In this document: one piece after another, positions 48,204-56,571 of the stretch
How the letters are laid out: every line of letters starts with the position of its first letter
Numbering within the stretch: position 1 is the stretch's first letter
NCBI RefSeq assembly: GCF_015207665.1
Contig: NZ_JADEWL010000006.1
Span: forward strand, 1 to 64,000
Source of the DNA: Plectonema cf. radiosum LEGE 06105
Lineage (GTDB): Bacteria > Cyanobacteriota > Cyanobacteriia > Cyanobacteriales > Nostocaceae
Reading direction: 5' to 3'
Length of the DNA stretch: 64,000 nt
Program-made: the position numbers and the translations under genes
Notes under the pieces: model-generated
What the model saw: the letters and a program-made list of their open reading frames with translations, nothing else
Database searches by the model: none
What the model was told of the DNA's origin: nothing

Positions 48204-49804
48204 ATGTAAATAATCCAACTCGAAAAATTTTGCTTCTGTCAGCGAACCCCAGAGGTACTGGTTTACTGCGTCTAGATGAGGAAAAGCGGGAGATTAAGGA
48301 AGGGTTGAAGCGAGCTAAGAAGCGGGAGCAATATTCAATAGATTCGGCGGAAGCAGTACGCTATAGGGATATACATAGAGCAATTCTAGAATACGAACCG
48401 CAGGTTATTCATTTTTGTGGACATGGAACTGGTGAAGATGGTTTGGTTTTTGAAGATGAATCTGGTCAAATCAAATTAGTTGATGCAGAAGCTTTAGCTG
48501 GATTATTCCAATTATTTAGCAACCAAGTTGAGTGTGTTGTCCTGAATTGTTGTTACTCAGAATACCAGGCTTTGGAGATATCTCAGTATATTGATTATGT
48601 GGTGGGGATGAGTCAAGAAATTGGGGATAAAGCAGCGATTGAATTTGCGGTGGGTTTTTATGATGCACTGGGAGCGGGACACAATTATGAGTTTGCTTAT
48701 AAATTAGGTTGTAATTTGATTGGGATAGCAGGAATACCGGAGCAACACACACCCCGATTTATCGCAGGGAATTCTTCACAAACGCCTCCAGAAAATCCTG
48801 CGGAAGCAGCGACAACTGTATATATTGAACGTCAGAATATTGAAGAAAAATGCTATCAAGTAATTTTGCAACCCGGAGCGCTAATTCGCATTAAAGCAGC
48901 GCAGAAAATGGGGAAAACTTCGCTTTTGGAGAAATTGCTCGACTATTCCACAGAGCAAGGTTATCAAACAGCAAAATTAGATTTAAAACAAGCTGATGTT
49001 AATACCCTAGCTGATTTAAAAACATTCTTACAGTGGTTGTGTGCTGATGTTTCTGACAGTTTGGAACTGGAGCCAGAATTGGATAAATACTGGCAAGATA
49101 TTTATGGGCTGAATAAAAACTGTACTCGTTATTTTCAAAAATATTTATTATCTGTCACCGATAAACCCTTAGTATTTGCGATCGATAATTTTGAGCGACT
49201 GTTTGAATATCCCGATATTTTCCCTCAATTCTGCTTGCTGCTGCGGGGATGGTATGAATCTGCTAAGCAAGGAGACAGGATTGGTAAAATTTGGCAGAAA
49301 TTGCGGCTAGTGGTAGTTCATTCTACTGAAGCTTATCCTTGCTTGGATACCAATCACTCACCTTTTAATGTTGGCATAGCAATTGATTTACCTGAGTTTA
49401 ATTTGCAACAAGTAGAAAATATTGCCAACCGCTATGATAACAGTCAGTTGGGACAAGAAGGTTTAAATAAATTAATGGAATTAGTAGGGGGACATCCTTA
49501 TTTAATACAGGAAGCTATTAGCAATCTCAAAACCAAACAAATAACTCTAGAGCAACTTTTAAAACTTGCACCTACAGAAGAGGGAATTTTTAGCAACCAT
49601 CTACGGGAACAATTATGGAATTTACAACATAATCCTCAGTTGGAGTCGGCTTATAAAAAAGTGGTGACAGCAAACAAACCCGTGCGACTTGATGCAGAAA
49701 CTGGGTTTAAACTACATAGCATGGGATTGGTGAAGCTTTTAGGTAATGATTGTGTTCCTAGCTACGATTTATATCGTCGGTATTTTTCGGAGCGTTTGGT
49801 TTAA
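48200..49804 (+). CDS. CHAT caspase-like protease fused to an AAA-like (AAA_35) ATPase
   Basis: The 534 residues contain an N-terminal CHAT domain (about 8-190) with catalytic His75 in HFCGHGTGEDGL and Cys118 in VVLNCCYSE, followed by an AAA_35-type ATPase (about 205-530). The P-loop is KAAQKMGKTSLLEKLL, and the Walker B position reads FAIDNFERLFEY, with Asn where the partner gene has the catalytic Glu (FIDEIDSVL). LPEFNLQQVENI and LVGGHPYLIQEAI are further AAA_35 landmarks. CHAT domains are caspase/separase-related proteases; ATPase fusions of this type are thought to act as nucleotide-switched signalling or self-killing proteins. No membrane segment. The ATG overlaps the stop of a small upstream frame, and an AAA-GUN4 gene follows. 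Confidence 0.85.
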   Translation: MNVNNPTRKILLLSANPRGTGLLRLDEEKREIKEGLKRAKKREQYSIDSAEAVRYRDIHRAILEYEPQVIHFCGHGTGEDGLVFEDESGQIKLVDAEALAGLFQLFSNQVECVVLNCCYSEYQALEISQYIDYVVGMSQEIGDKAAIEFAVGFYDALGAGHNYEFAYKLGCNLIGIAGIPEQHTPRFIAGNSSQTPPENPAEAATTVYIERQNIEEKCYQVILQPGALIRIKAAQKMGKTSLLEKLLDYSTEQGYQTAKLDLKQADVNTLADLKTFLQWLCADVSDSLELEPELDKYWQDIYGLNKNCTRYFQKYLLSVTDKPLVFAIDNFERLFEYPDIFPQFCLLLRGWYESAKQGDRIGKIWQKLRLVVVHSTEAYPCLDTNHSPFNVGIAIDLPEFNLQQVENIANRYDNSQLGQEGLNKLMELVGGHPYLIQEAISNLKTKQITLEQLLKLAPTEEGIFSNHLREQLWNLQHNPQLESAYKKVVTANKPVRLDAETGFKLHSMGLVKLLGNDCVPSYDLYRRYFSERLV

Positions 49805-49810
49805 TAACCT

Positions 49811-50018
49811 CACCCCCTTCCCCTCTCCTTGGCAAGGAGAGGGGTGCCGAAGGCGGGGTGAGGTACAAAAAAGACACCTTCGGAGAATGCTAATTGGAGT
49901 AAATCATGGTTGACCACCCCCTTCCCCTCTCCTTGGCAAGGAGAGGGGTGCCGAAGGCGGGGTGAGGTACAAAAAAGACACCTTCGGAGAATGCTAATTG
50001 GAGTAAATTATGGTTGAC
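49811..50018. repeat. 104-bp perfect tandem duplication spanning an RBS and start codon
   Basis: Units 49811-49914 and 49915-50018 are identical except for one base (C49905 versus T50009). Each holds a strong hairpin, CCCCTCTCCTT and AAGGAGAGGGG around GGC, of a dispersed cyanobacterial repeat, then the RBS region (TTGGAGTAAAT) and ATGGTTGAC. The second copy supplies the real start at 50010; the first leaves a decoy start at 49906. Confidence 0.95.
49906..49965 (+). other. Decoy 19-codon ORF created by the duplication
   Basis: The duplicated ATG opens a frame reading MVDHPLPLSLARRGVPKAG and then TGA. It has the same upstream sequence as the real start 104 bases later. Because 104 is not a multiple of three, it cannot read into the downstream gene. 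It may draw ribosomes or act as a leader peptide over the second hairpin. Translation is inferred. Confidence 0.5.
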
Positions 50019-52538
50019 TATATTTTCTCTGGAAGTCTACCGGAAAATGCCAGCACCTATGTAACGCGAGATGCTGACGGTGAATTGTATGATGGATTGC
50101 AAGCGGGAAAGTTTTGTTATGTGTTGAATTCCCGTCAGAGCGGTAAATCCAGCTTACGAGTGCAAACAATGCGCCGTTTAAGAGAAAATGGTGTCGAATG
50201 TGCTGCGATCGATCTTTCTGCGGGTGGTATTCAAAATGTCCCACCAGAGCAATGGTATGCGGATTTGATTGATACGCTGATTGATAGTTTTGATTTGGAT
50301 GTTGATTTTGGGGAGTGGTGGGGAGCAAATCAATTAAATTCTCTTGTTACCAAATTTCGCAAGTTTCTGGAAGAAATATTACTTGTTGAAGTTAAAGAAA
50401 ATATTGTTATTTTTATTGATGAAATTGATAGTGTTCTCAGTTTAAATTTTCCCACTGATGACTTTTTCGCTTTTATTCGTTCCTGTTATAACCAGCGTGT
50501 TGATAATCCCGCATATAACCGTTTGACATTTTGTTTGTTGGGAGTCGCTTCACCCAGCAATTTAATTCAAGATAAACAACGCACTCCGTTTAATATTGGT
50601 AAAGCTATTTCTCTTCAGGGGTTTCAATTACACGAAGTTGAACCGTTAGTAAAGGGTTTGAAGGGAAAATTTAGTGAACCCCAAGCGGTGATGCAAGAAA
50701 TTTTAGATTGGACGAAAGGACAACCGTTTCTGACGCAAAAGTTGTGTCAGTTTATGGTGGAAGAATCTGAAAAAGAAAATCCGCGTACTGTTGAGGAAGT
50801 TGTTAGATCAAAGATTATTGAAAATTGGGAATCTCAAGATGAACCAGAACATTTACGCACCATTCGAGCCAGAATTTTAAGTAATGAGGAACGTGCTGGG
50901 TATTTGTTGGATTTATATCAGCAAGTTAGACGTTCGGAAGTAGAAACTGAGATTACAGCCGATAATACTTTAGAACAAAGTGAATTACTGCTTTCAGGAT
51001 TAGTTGCCAGACGAGAAGGTAAATTAAGAGTTTATAACCTTATATATAAACAAGTTTTTAACGAGAATTGGGTTGAAAATGAATTAAAGAATTTGCGTCC
51101 CTATTCCGAAAGTTTTAAATTTTGGGTTGCTTCTGGAGGTAAAGACGAATCACGATTGTTGCGAGGAAAAGCTTTAATAGATGCTAAGGAATGGGGGAAA
51201 GATAAGAATTTAAGTTATCAAGATAAACAGTTTTTAGCTGCTAGTAGGGAAAAGGAGATTCAGGAGAAAATTGCTGCTGATGAACAAGCAGCAAAGTTGG
51301 AGAGGGAGAGGAAGGATAAGGAAGCAGTAGAGAAGAGAAATCTGGTATTGAGTGAAGCGAATCAGAAAGCGAAACGACGTATAGCAATCGGTAGTTTTAT
51401 TTTAGTATTTACCTTATCATTTACAGCGATATCAAGCTTAGTTGCAGCCAATAAAGTAAGAGAAGCTAGCAAAACTAATGAATATCTTGCAACAGTTGAA
51501 ACATTAGCAAAACTTGCAGGGCAACTTGAAGATGAAAGTTCTGATTCGGAAGCTAAAGAACTTTTCTCACAAGCAGGTCAATCTGTTAATATTAAAGACC
51601 ATAAACTTAGACTTGCAATTCTGAATGCTGGCATATCTTATGCTTACCAAAAGCTTAAATTAAAGGATTTAGAAGAAGCACAAAAGAATTTAGACAGAAG
51701 CAAACAACAAATTAAAAAGCAATGTAAACTGTCGGAACAAAATATTCCTAATGAAGCATCACAATTTTGTATCCTGACTTTAAAAACGTCAGCAAATCTC
51801 TTAAGAGAGCAGAAGAAAAGTCAAGAAGCAATCAGAGAATATCAATCAGCTTATAAATACCTTGAAAAGTTGAAATCAAAAGGTAAAAGAGGAAACAAGA
51901 CAGTTAATAATATTAGTCCTCCATTCCAAGATACTCAAATTAAAATCTTATCTAAGGAAAATGTAGAAGCATTACATCGAGAATTTATCGATTTACTATC
52001 AAAAGCTGGAAATGAAAATCTTAAGAGCCAAGTTAAGGAATCTCTCAAAGAACACTATCTAGATGAGCTTAATAACTTACTTGCGAACAAAAAATGGCAG
52101 GAAGCCGATCAAAGAACAGATCGGCTTATGCTATATGTTGCTAATAGAGAAAGTAGTAGTTATTTAGATATAGACTCTCTCAAAACTTTCTCCTGCAAAA
52201 GCCTTCAAGACATTGATTCGCTGTGGGTAAAACATTCAGACGAACGTTTTGGCTTTAGCGTGCAAAAGCAGATTTGGGTTAAGACAGGAAATCGACTAGG
52301 TATTATTGAGCCTTCTGACGAGGATGGAAAAAACTTTAAGCGTTTTATATCTCGCGTTGGGTGGTATGATAGTGAAGAAAGAGCTTGGAAAAATTATGCA
52401 AAAGTGATAGAAGTAGTTGATAAAAATTATCAACAAGCACCTGTGGGGACATTACCACACACTCGCTATATGGACTACGGGGCAGTGGAAAACGGTATTT
52501 CTTTTCTCGCGTTGCGGCTTGTAAACTTTAACATATAA
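50010..52538 (+). CDS. AAA-like (AAA_35) ATPase with membrane helix and C-terminal GUN4 domain
   Basis: The 842 residues run: AAA_35 ATPase (about 1-340) with P-loop YVLNSRQSGKSSLRVQTM and Walker B IVIFIDEIDSVLSL; winged-helix-like region (to about 400); Lys/Glu coiled coil (about 405-450); one membrane helix (about 457-480, GSFILVFTLSFTAISSLVAA); a helical TPR-like stretch (about 485-680); and a GUN4 domain (about 680-840): LLANKKWQEADQRTDRLML, DIDSLWVKHSDERFGFSVQKQIW, RVGWYD and a terminal LALRL. GUN4 binds porphyrins and stimulates Mg-chelatase; fused GUN4 modules occur in cyanobacterial signalling proteins. Here it probably senses a tetrapyrrole (inference). The 104-bp duplication gives the gene its RBS. 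It likely works with the CHAT-ATPase upstream. Confidence 0.82.
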   Translation: MVDYIFSGSLPENASTYVTRDADGELYDGLQAGKFCYVLNSRQSGKSSLRVQTMRRLRENGVECAAIDLSAGGIQNVPPEQWYADLIDTLIDSFDLDVDFGEWWGANQLNSLVTKFRKFLEEILLVEVKENIVIFIDEIDSVLSLNFPTDDFFAFIRSCYNQRVDNPAYNRLTFCLLGVASPSNLIQDKQRTPFNIGKAISLQGFQLHEVEPLVKGLKGKFSEPQAVMQEILDWTKGQPFLTQKLCQFMVEESEKENPRTVEEVVRSKIIENWESQDEPEHLRTIRARILSNEERAGYLLDLYQQVRRSEVETEITADNTLEQSELLLSGLVARREGKLRVYNLIYKQVFNENWVENELKNLRPYSESFKFWVASGGKDESRLLRGKALIDAKEWGKDKNLSYQDKQFLAASREKEIQEKIAADEQAAKLERERKDKEAVEKRNLVLSEANQKAKRRIAIGSFILVFTLSFTAISSLVAANKVREASKTNEYLATVETLAKLAGQLEDESSDSEAKELFSQAGQSVNIKDHKLRLAILNAGISYAYQKLKLKDLEEAQKNLDRSKQQIKKQCKLSEQNIPNEASQFCILTLKTSANLLREQKKSQEAIREYQSAYKYLEKLKSKGKRGNKTVNNISPPFQDTQIKILSKENVEALHREFIDLLSKAGNENLKSQVKESLKEHYLDELNNLLANKKWQEADQRTDRLMLYVANRESSSYLDIDSLKTFSCKSLQDIDSLWVKHSDERFGFSVQKQIWVKTGNRLGIIEPSDEDGKNFKRFISRVGWYDSEERAWKNYAKVIEVVDKNYQQAPVGTLPHTRYMDYGAVENGISFLALRLVNFNI

Positions 52539-52850
52539 GCGTTCCAGTTCTTTATTAAAATTTGTAAATAGAAGTTTTTTTACGAAATCATAGGCTTTTC
52601 AAGAATCCGATACCTGGCACCGCCAGAAGGTCAAAGGTTAATCTGGCGCTTTATTACCGCTACTACACAAACGAAGTCCGGCGATCTGGACTTAATTAAA
52701 TAACCCGCTGCCACGGCGGGTGCCGGTTTGTGTAGACGCGACTTACAGTCGCCAGGCATGAGTCAAATTTGACTTCTATTCCCAACTTTGAATCTAAGTA
52801 TTTTCTCACATCTCAATTCGGATTGCTATATTAGCAATCAATAACCACAA
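52539..52850. other. Structured spacer after the GUN4 gene
   Basis: The spacer contains a CGCCAGA (52621-52627)/TCTGGCG (52642-52648) hairpin and, next to it, the nested 73-base element at 52663-52735. The first hairpin may terminate the GUN4 transcript, though no T-run follows. Confidence 0.5.
52663..52735. repeat. 73-base nested inverted-repeat element
   Basis: CTACACAAAC (52663-52672) pairs perfectly with GTTTGTGTAG (52726-52735). Inside, CCGGC (about 52678-52682) pairs with GCCGG (about 52722-52726), and CCCGC pairs with GCGGG around a short loop near 52703-52720. The arrangement resembles a small transposable or repetitive hairpin element. No second copy is in this window. Confidence 0.65.
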
Positions 52851-53096
52851 TTACCCAGTTGTACGACCAACAATACCTATTTGATTTTGACCAACATTAT
52901 CTTCTTTTTCTTCCTCATAAGTTTGAGGATTAGCTTCATTTACATCTTCATCTAATTGAGATTCATTATCTTCGGGTACTTGAGTAGATGAATACTCCGC
53001 ACGACCAATATCAGGACCAGCATCTGGAGTTATACTACCGCTACCGTGAGTTGATGCTCCGGATGTATTATAGTTTTTATCTTCTGAGGGATTCAT
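52851..53096 (-). CDS. Small acidic, disordered conserved protein
   Basis: The 81-residue protein starts MNPSEDKNYNTSGASTHGSG and is rich in Asp, Glu, Asn, Ser and Gly, with a highly acidic middle (EDNESQLDEDVNEANPQTYE) and a short C-terminal IGIVGRTTG. It has no hydrophobic core, signal peptide or known domain. GGAAATTACATCAAAATG gives a possible RBS. The composition resembles small cyanobacterial proteins of unknown role. Chance ORFs rarely look like this, so I keep it as a gene. Confidence 0.55.
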   Translation of the reverse strand: MNPSEDKNYNTSGASTHGSGSITPDAGPDIGRAEYSSTQVPEDNESQLDEDVNEANPQTYEEEKEDNVGQNQIGIVGRTTG

Positions 53097-53433
53097 TTTG
53101 ATGTAATTTCCTTATTATTAAAAACAATGATTTCAACCTATCAGGTAGTTGGTGCGTGACACCACAAGCTTTATTGCTACGTTCGGAATTTCTCCTAGGG
53201 TACAGCACCCTACAAGAAGAATATGCCTTTAAGAATAAAGCGATAGGTTATGCATCAATTGTTTAAATTTTCGGGGATTTTTACATCATTCGTAAGAGAT
53301 AAACCTTGGTAATAATTGCACTACGGAAGAAGTAACCCATTTGATATGGAGTTAACCCTAAATATATAAATGGTGCATTACCATGACAGCGGTAACACAC
53401 CCTACAAAAATCGGATATTAAATTAACTCACCA
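53097..53433. other. Spacer with GTGC/GGTAACAC-type repeat remnants
   Basis: Short segments such as TTGGTGCGTGACACC near 53149-53163, GGGTACAGCACCCTAC near 53200 and GGTAACACACCCTAC near 53391-53405 are pieces of dispersed cyanobacterial repeats. No gene or complete element can be made from them. Confidence 0.4.
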
Positions 53434-54423
53434 TCAATTACGTTTACCTCTATCTAAAAGTTGCCAGGTAGCACCTCCAACAACACCATCGGGTTCCAAA
53501 CCGTTACGTTTCTGAAATGCTTTTACTGCTTCTGTTGTTACCGGACCAAAATCTCCATCAATACTTTTGAGAAATCCCAATTTAGATAATTTTTGTTGCA
53601 ACTCGACAACTTGAGAACCTCGCATTCCTGGACGCAAAATCGGTAATCCTTGGGCTGTATATTGGATTGTGGAGGTTTTTGTTTGGGAAGATGAAGATGT
53701 GGTGGTTTGACGAGTACGGGTTGTAGCAGCTTGTTTTTGTACGGGTTTGGGCTGCACAGTAGCAGTTGTTCGAGGTTTTGGTTTTACTGGTTTTGGCTGG
53801 GAATTATTTTTTGGTGGTGTTGCGGGTTTTGGTTCTGGTGCAGGCTGAACAATCCTCACCGGACTCTCTACAGCAGGTGTTATCGGTCTTTGTTGCTGTG
53901 TAGAATTATTCACCACCCTAACGTTAGAGAGGGACTCTGTAGGTACGGGGAAGGTATCAAAAGGAGGTGGTGTAGGGGTATTAGCGACTTCTGTTGATAC
54001 TGTTGCATTGGGGAAAAGCGTTTCCCAAGTATTTGTATCGACAACCCCATCTGCTTTTAAACCCGCTGCTTGTTGGAAACGTGCAACTGCTTTTTGGGTT
54101 GTTTCGGTGAACACACCATTGACTTCACCCTCATAAAAACCCAAAAGTATCAAAGCTCCTTGCAATTCTCTTACAGGTACTCCTTCGCTACCTATTTTCA
54201 GGTTAGGACGGTTGATGTTAGCCTCTACGACTACTTGAGCAATTGTTTGTTGCTTTGCTGCAATTGATATTCCAATTTGGGAACCAAATAGCAGAGGAGT
54301 AGAAGAAAGTAAAACTAACCAATAAATCCTATTTATCGGAAGGAAGCGAAACGACACGAGAGAGCTTAAGTACTTGAAAATACTTATTTTTCTACTACCT
54401 ATCATGGTTTTTGCCCCCGGCAA
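53434..54423 (-). CDS. Peptidoglycan-binding protein with two PG_binding_1 domains
   Basis: The 329-residue protein has a basic N-terminus and a hydrophobic segment (about 34-55, IYWLVLLSSTPLLFGSQIGI) serving as signal or anchor. PG-binding domain 1 (about 72-135: GVPVRELQGALILLGFYEG, TTQKAVARFQQAAGL) is followed by a long Pro/Thr/Lys/Gln-rich linker and domain 2 (about 265-325: GSQVVELQQKLSKLGFL, TTEAVKAFQKRNGLEPDGVVG). Such proteins attach to cell-wall glycan. No catalytic domain is present. A second Met at residue 7 is an equally good start. It lies downstream of the M16 gene on the same strand. Confidence 0.82.
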   Translation of the reverse strand: MPGAKTMIGSRKISIFKYLSSLVSFRFLPINRIYWLVLLSSTPLLFGSQIGISIAAKQQTIAQVVVEANINRPNLKIGSEGVPVRELQGALILLGFYEGEVNGVFTETTQKAVARFQQAAGLKADGVVDTNTWETLFPNATVSTEVANTPTPPPFDTFPVPTESLSNVRVVNNSTQQQRPITPAVESPVRIVQPAPEPKPATPPKNNSQPKPVKPKPRTTATVQPKPVQKQAATTRTRQTTTSSSSQTKTSTIQYTAQGLPILRPGMRGSQVVELQQKLSKLGFLKSIDGDFGPVTTEAVKAFQKRNGLEPDGVVGGATWQLLDRGKRN

Positions 54424-54544
54424 GTCTCTTACAAATATACTATCTATTAACCAGTATAAAATTAATTTGTCACAGCAGTATAAATGCTTAAAAAAAGCGG
54501 CAAATTGTCAGTAATTGATGCCAACTAAATACTTTAGACTACTG

Positions 54545-55816
54545 TTAAGCAATTACACGGTTAATTGCTTCTTTTTGACCGATTACAGATACGAATGGTT
54601 CCTTTAAGTATTTAGAAGCTGCGTTAATAGTTTCTACAGGAGTTAAAGCTGTAATATCTTGTTGAAATTTTTGGTCGAAGGCAATTCCTAATCCTAAAAT
54701 TTCATACCAACCATATATTTGAGCAATTTGTCCGTTGGTTTGTTTTCCCAAAGCGTACTGTCCGAGTATTTTATTTTTCGCAGTTTGTAAAGCGCTTTCT
54801 GCTAATTTACTACTAGAAAGTAAATCAACTTCTCTTCGTAACCCTGCTAAAGCTGTAGTGGTATTTTCCGGTGCGGTACCCATGTAGACTACAAAGGAAC
54901 TGGAAAACTTTCTTGTCGGATACAATGCGGACACATCGTAGGCTAAACCAAGCTTTTCTCGTAATTCTATAAATAAGCGACTAGAAAGCCCATTTCCTAA
55001 ATAAGTAGAAAGCAGCTTTAAAGCAGGGTAGTCGGCTTCTTGCACTGAAGCACCCAAATAACCCAACATAATTATCGATTGTTGTGTTGCTTGGGGGGTA
55101 ATTATTTGTTGCGGTTTAGTTTGAGGAAATGGTACGTCTATAACTGGTGGTGGTGTATCTAGCGTTTGCCAATCACCAAAAAGTTCTTCTACTTGTTTCG
55201 TTGCATCCTCTGGGGAAATACGACCTGCAATACTAATAACTATATTATCTGGGCGAAAATAATCTGAATAAAATTTTACTAAATCTTCGCGAGTCAAGCT
55301 GCTAATAGTTGTTTCATCCCCCAATCCCGACGATGCATAAGGATGATTTTTGTACATAATCTGCCGTAATTGCTCAAATGCGACGTTAAAGGGCTGTTCC
55401 TTTTGCAAGCGTATATCTTGTAGAGCAATCCGCTTTTCCATCTCTACCGACTCTGCTGGGAAAGTTGGCGATCGCAATATTCGTGTTGCTAATTCCAAGA
55501 TGTGAGTAAAATCCGCTGTGACGGTTTTTAAGGATAAAACAAAGTAATCTGTTGTGGTATCAGCACTCAAACTCGCTCCCACAGATTCTACACGTTGGGC
55601 AATTTCCAAGTTTGAAAGTCCATCACATCCTTTTGTGAGTACAGCACTGAGTAAATTGGCTAAACCGGCTTTTTCTGGCTTTTCATCACAACTTCCCGCA
55701 CGGATAAATATTCGAGCTGCAATAATATCAGCAGCGGAATTTTCCGAAACCAGTAGTATTATCCCATTCTTCAATACGGTACGATGGAGATTCAATTTTT
55801 TTGGCAAGGTTGTCAT
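54545..55816 (-). CDS. M16-family peptidase homologue without HxxEH metal site
   Basis: I start at ATG 55816 (MTTLPKKLNLHRTVLKNGI), giving 423 residues; ATG 55873 adds 19 doubtful ones. Both M16 halves are present: VSENSAADIIAARIFIRAGSCDE, ASGLGDETTISSLTREDLVKFYSDYF, and the C-terminal GLSSRLFIELREKLGLAYDVSALY. Where active enzymes have HxxEH, this reads AGLANLLSAVL, so zinc binding is lost. Such subunits normally pair with an active M16 partner, as in mitochondrial processing peptidase. No partner gene lies in the window, so it must be elsewhere or absent. Role: probably a substrate-binding subunit in the periplasm or cytoplasm. Confidence 0.8.
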   Translation of the reverse strand: MTTLPKKLNLHRTVLKNGIILLVSENSAADIIAARIFIRAGSCDEKPEKAGLANLLSAVLTKGCDGLSNLEIAQRVESVGASLSADTTTDYFVLSLKTVTADFTHILELATRILRSPTFPAESVEMEKRIALQDIRLQKEQPFNVAFEQLRQIMYKNHPYASSGLGDETTISSLTREDLVKFYSDYFRPDNIVISIAGRISPEDATKQVEELFGDWQTLDTPPPVIDVPFPQTKPQQIITPQATQQSIIMLGYLGASVQEADYPALKLLSTYLGNGLSSRLFIELREKLGLAYDVSALYPTRKFSSSFVVYMGTAPENTTTALAGLRREVDLLSSSKLAESALQTAKNKILGQYALGKQTNGQIAQIYGWYEILGLGIAFDQKFQQDITALTPVETINAASKYLKEPFVSVIGQKEAINRVIA

Positions 55817-55873
55817 CAGCAAGATTTTCGATTTGGAATGGGGACTACCGGAGTTATCAAATATCTGCCACAA

Positions 55874-56310
55874 TTAGGGAATTGTTTGATATTTCTCGAT
55901 TAATTAAAGGTAAGATAATTACGTCATTATTCGCTATAGAGCGACGTATTTACCGTCCGGGTGAATGTTTCTCTATATATAGTGGTCATCGCTGCGGACA
56001 ATTCTAGGAAAGCGTAAGTTCTGAATAATTAAGATTAAACTATATTATCAGTTTTCTTGACATTACTTTTAATTTTCTTATTCCTGAATGAAATGTTTTA
56101 ACTAAATAGATGTTTATAATACAGTTTTTTGTCTAATTTTATGAAACATATTTTTTATTTTGAATTTTCAATTAATCAAGGATAAAAAGAAATTAGTAAG
56201 TATGGCTGGGTTAATTGAAAATATGATGTTCCATTAGGATATGTTGTTATCAAAAAAAATAGACTCAAAAAATAAAGCCCTCAAATCAACAAGTGACTAG
56301 AGGAACTTTA
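55874..56310. other. Spacer between the M16 gene and the 6S RNA
   Basis: The sequence is AT-rich with no protein-like frame or repeat array. It should contain the promoter of the M16 gene on the minus strand. Confidence 0.4.
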
Positions 56311-56499
56311 AAATTTTAGTTCACCGCAACGCCGTTTTACCTAAGTTTATGACCTGGTTAAACCAGGGGGGTACCTAATTAGAACGTTTAAAGTTTCCGG
56401 GTACAAGCCCGGTATACTGCCACGAAACTATTCAGTTCCCATATCATAAAAGTCATAGATCACAAAACTGTATGGCAGTCACCAACGTCGTAGTGCAAC
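56311..56499 (-). ncRNA. ssaA: Probable 6S RNA
   Basis: The minus strand from about 56499 gives a 189-base RNA. Its 5' GTTGCACTACGACGTT and 3' ACGGCGTTGCGGTGAAC segments pair into a long, interrupted closing helix with GU wobbles. Inside are CTGCCA/TGGCAG, an apical CCGGG/CCCGG hairpin, and CCTGG-TTTAA-CCAGG on the 3' side of a large central bubble. A long rod with an open central bubble and a 3'-side hairpin is the 6S architecture that mimics an open promoter and binds RNA polymerase. A perfect TATAAT precedes the start, and the 3' end is TTTT. In other cyanobacteria the 6S gene is known to lie beside purK (from memory), as here. Function is inferred. Confidence 0.65.
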
Positions 56500-56505
56500 A
56501 AATCT

Positions 56506-56511
56506 ATTATA
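56506..56511 (-). promoter_or_regulatory. -10 element of the 6S RNA promoter
   Basis: The minus strand reads TATAAT, a perfect consensus, about 7 bases upstream of the inferred 6S RNA start. No good -35 box is evident. Confidence 0.55.
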
Positions 56512-56571
56512 ACTTTCACTGTTGTTATTGTGTAATAAATAAATATTTTTTATTATCCTTTTATTCCTGAT

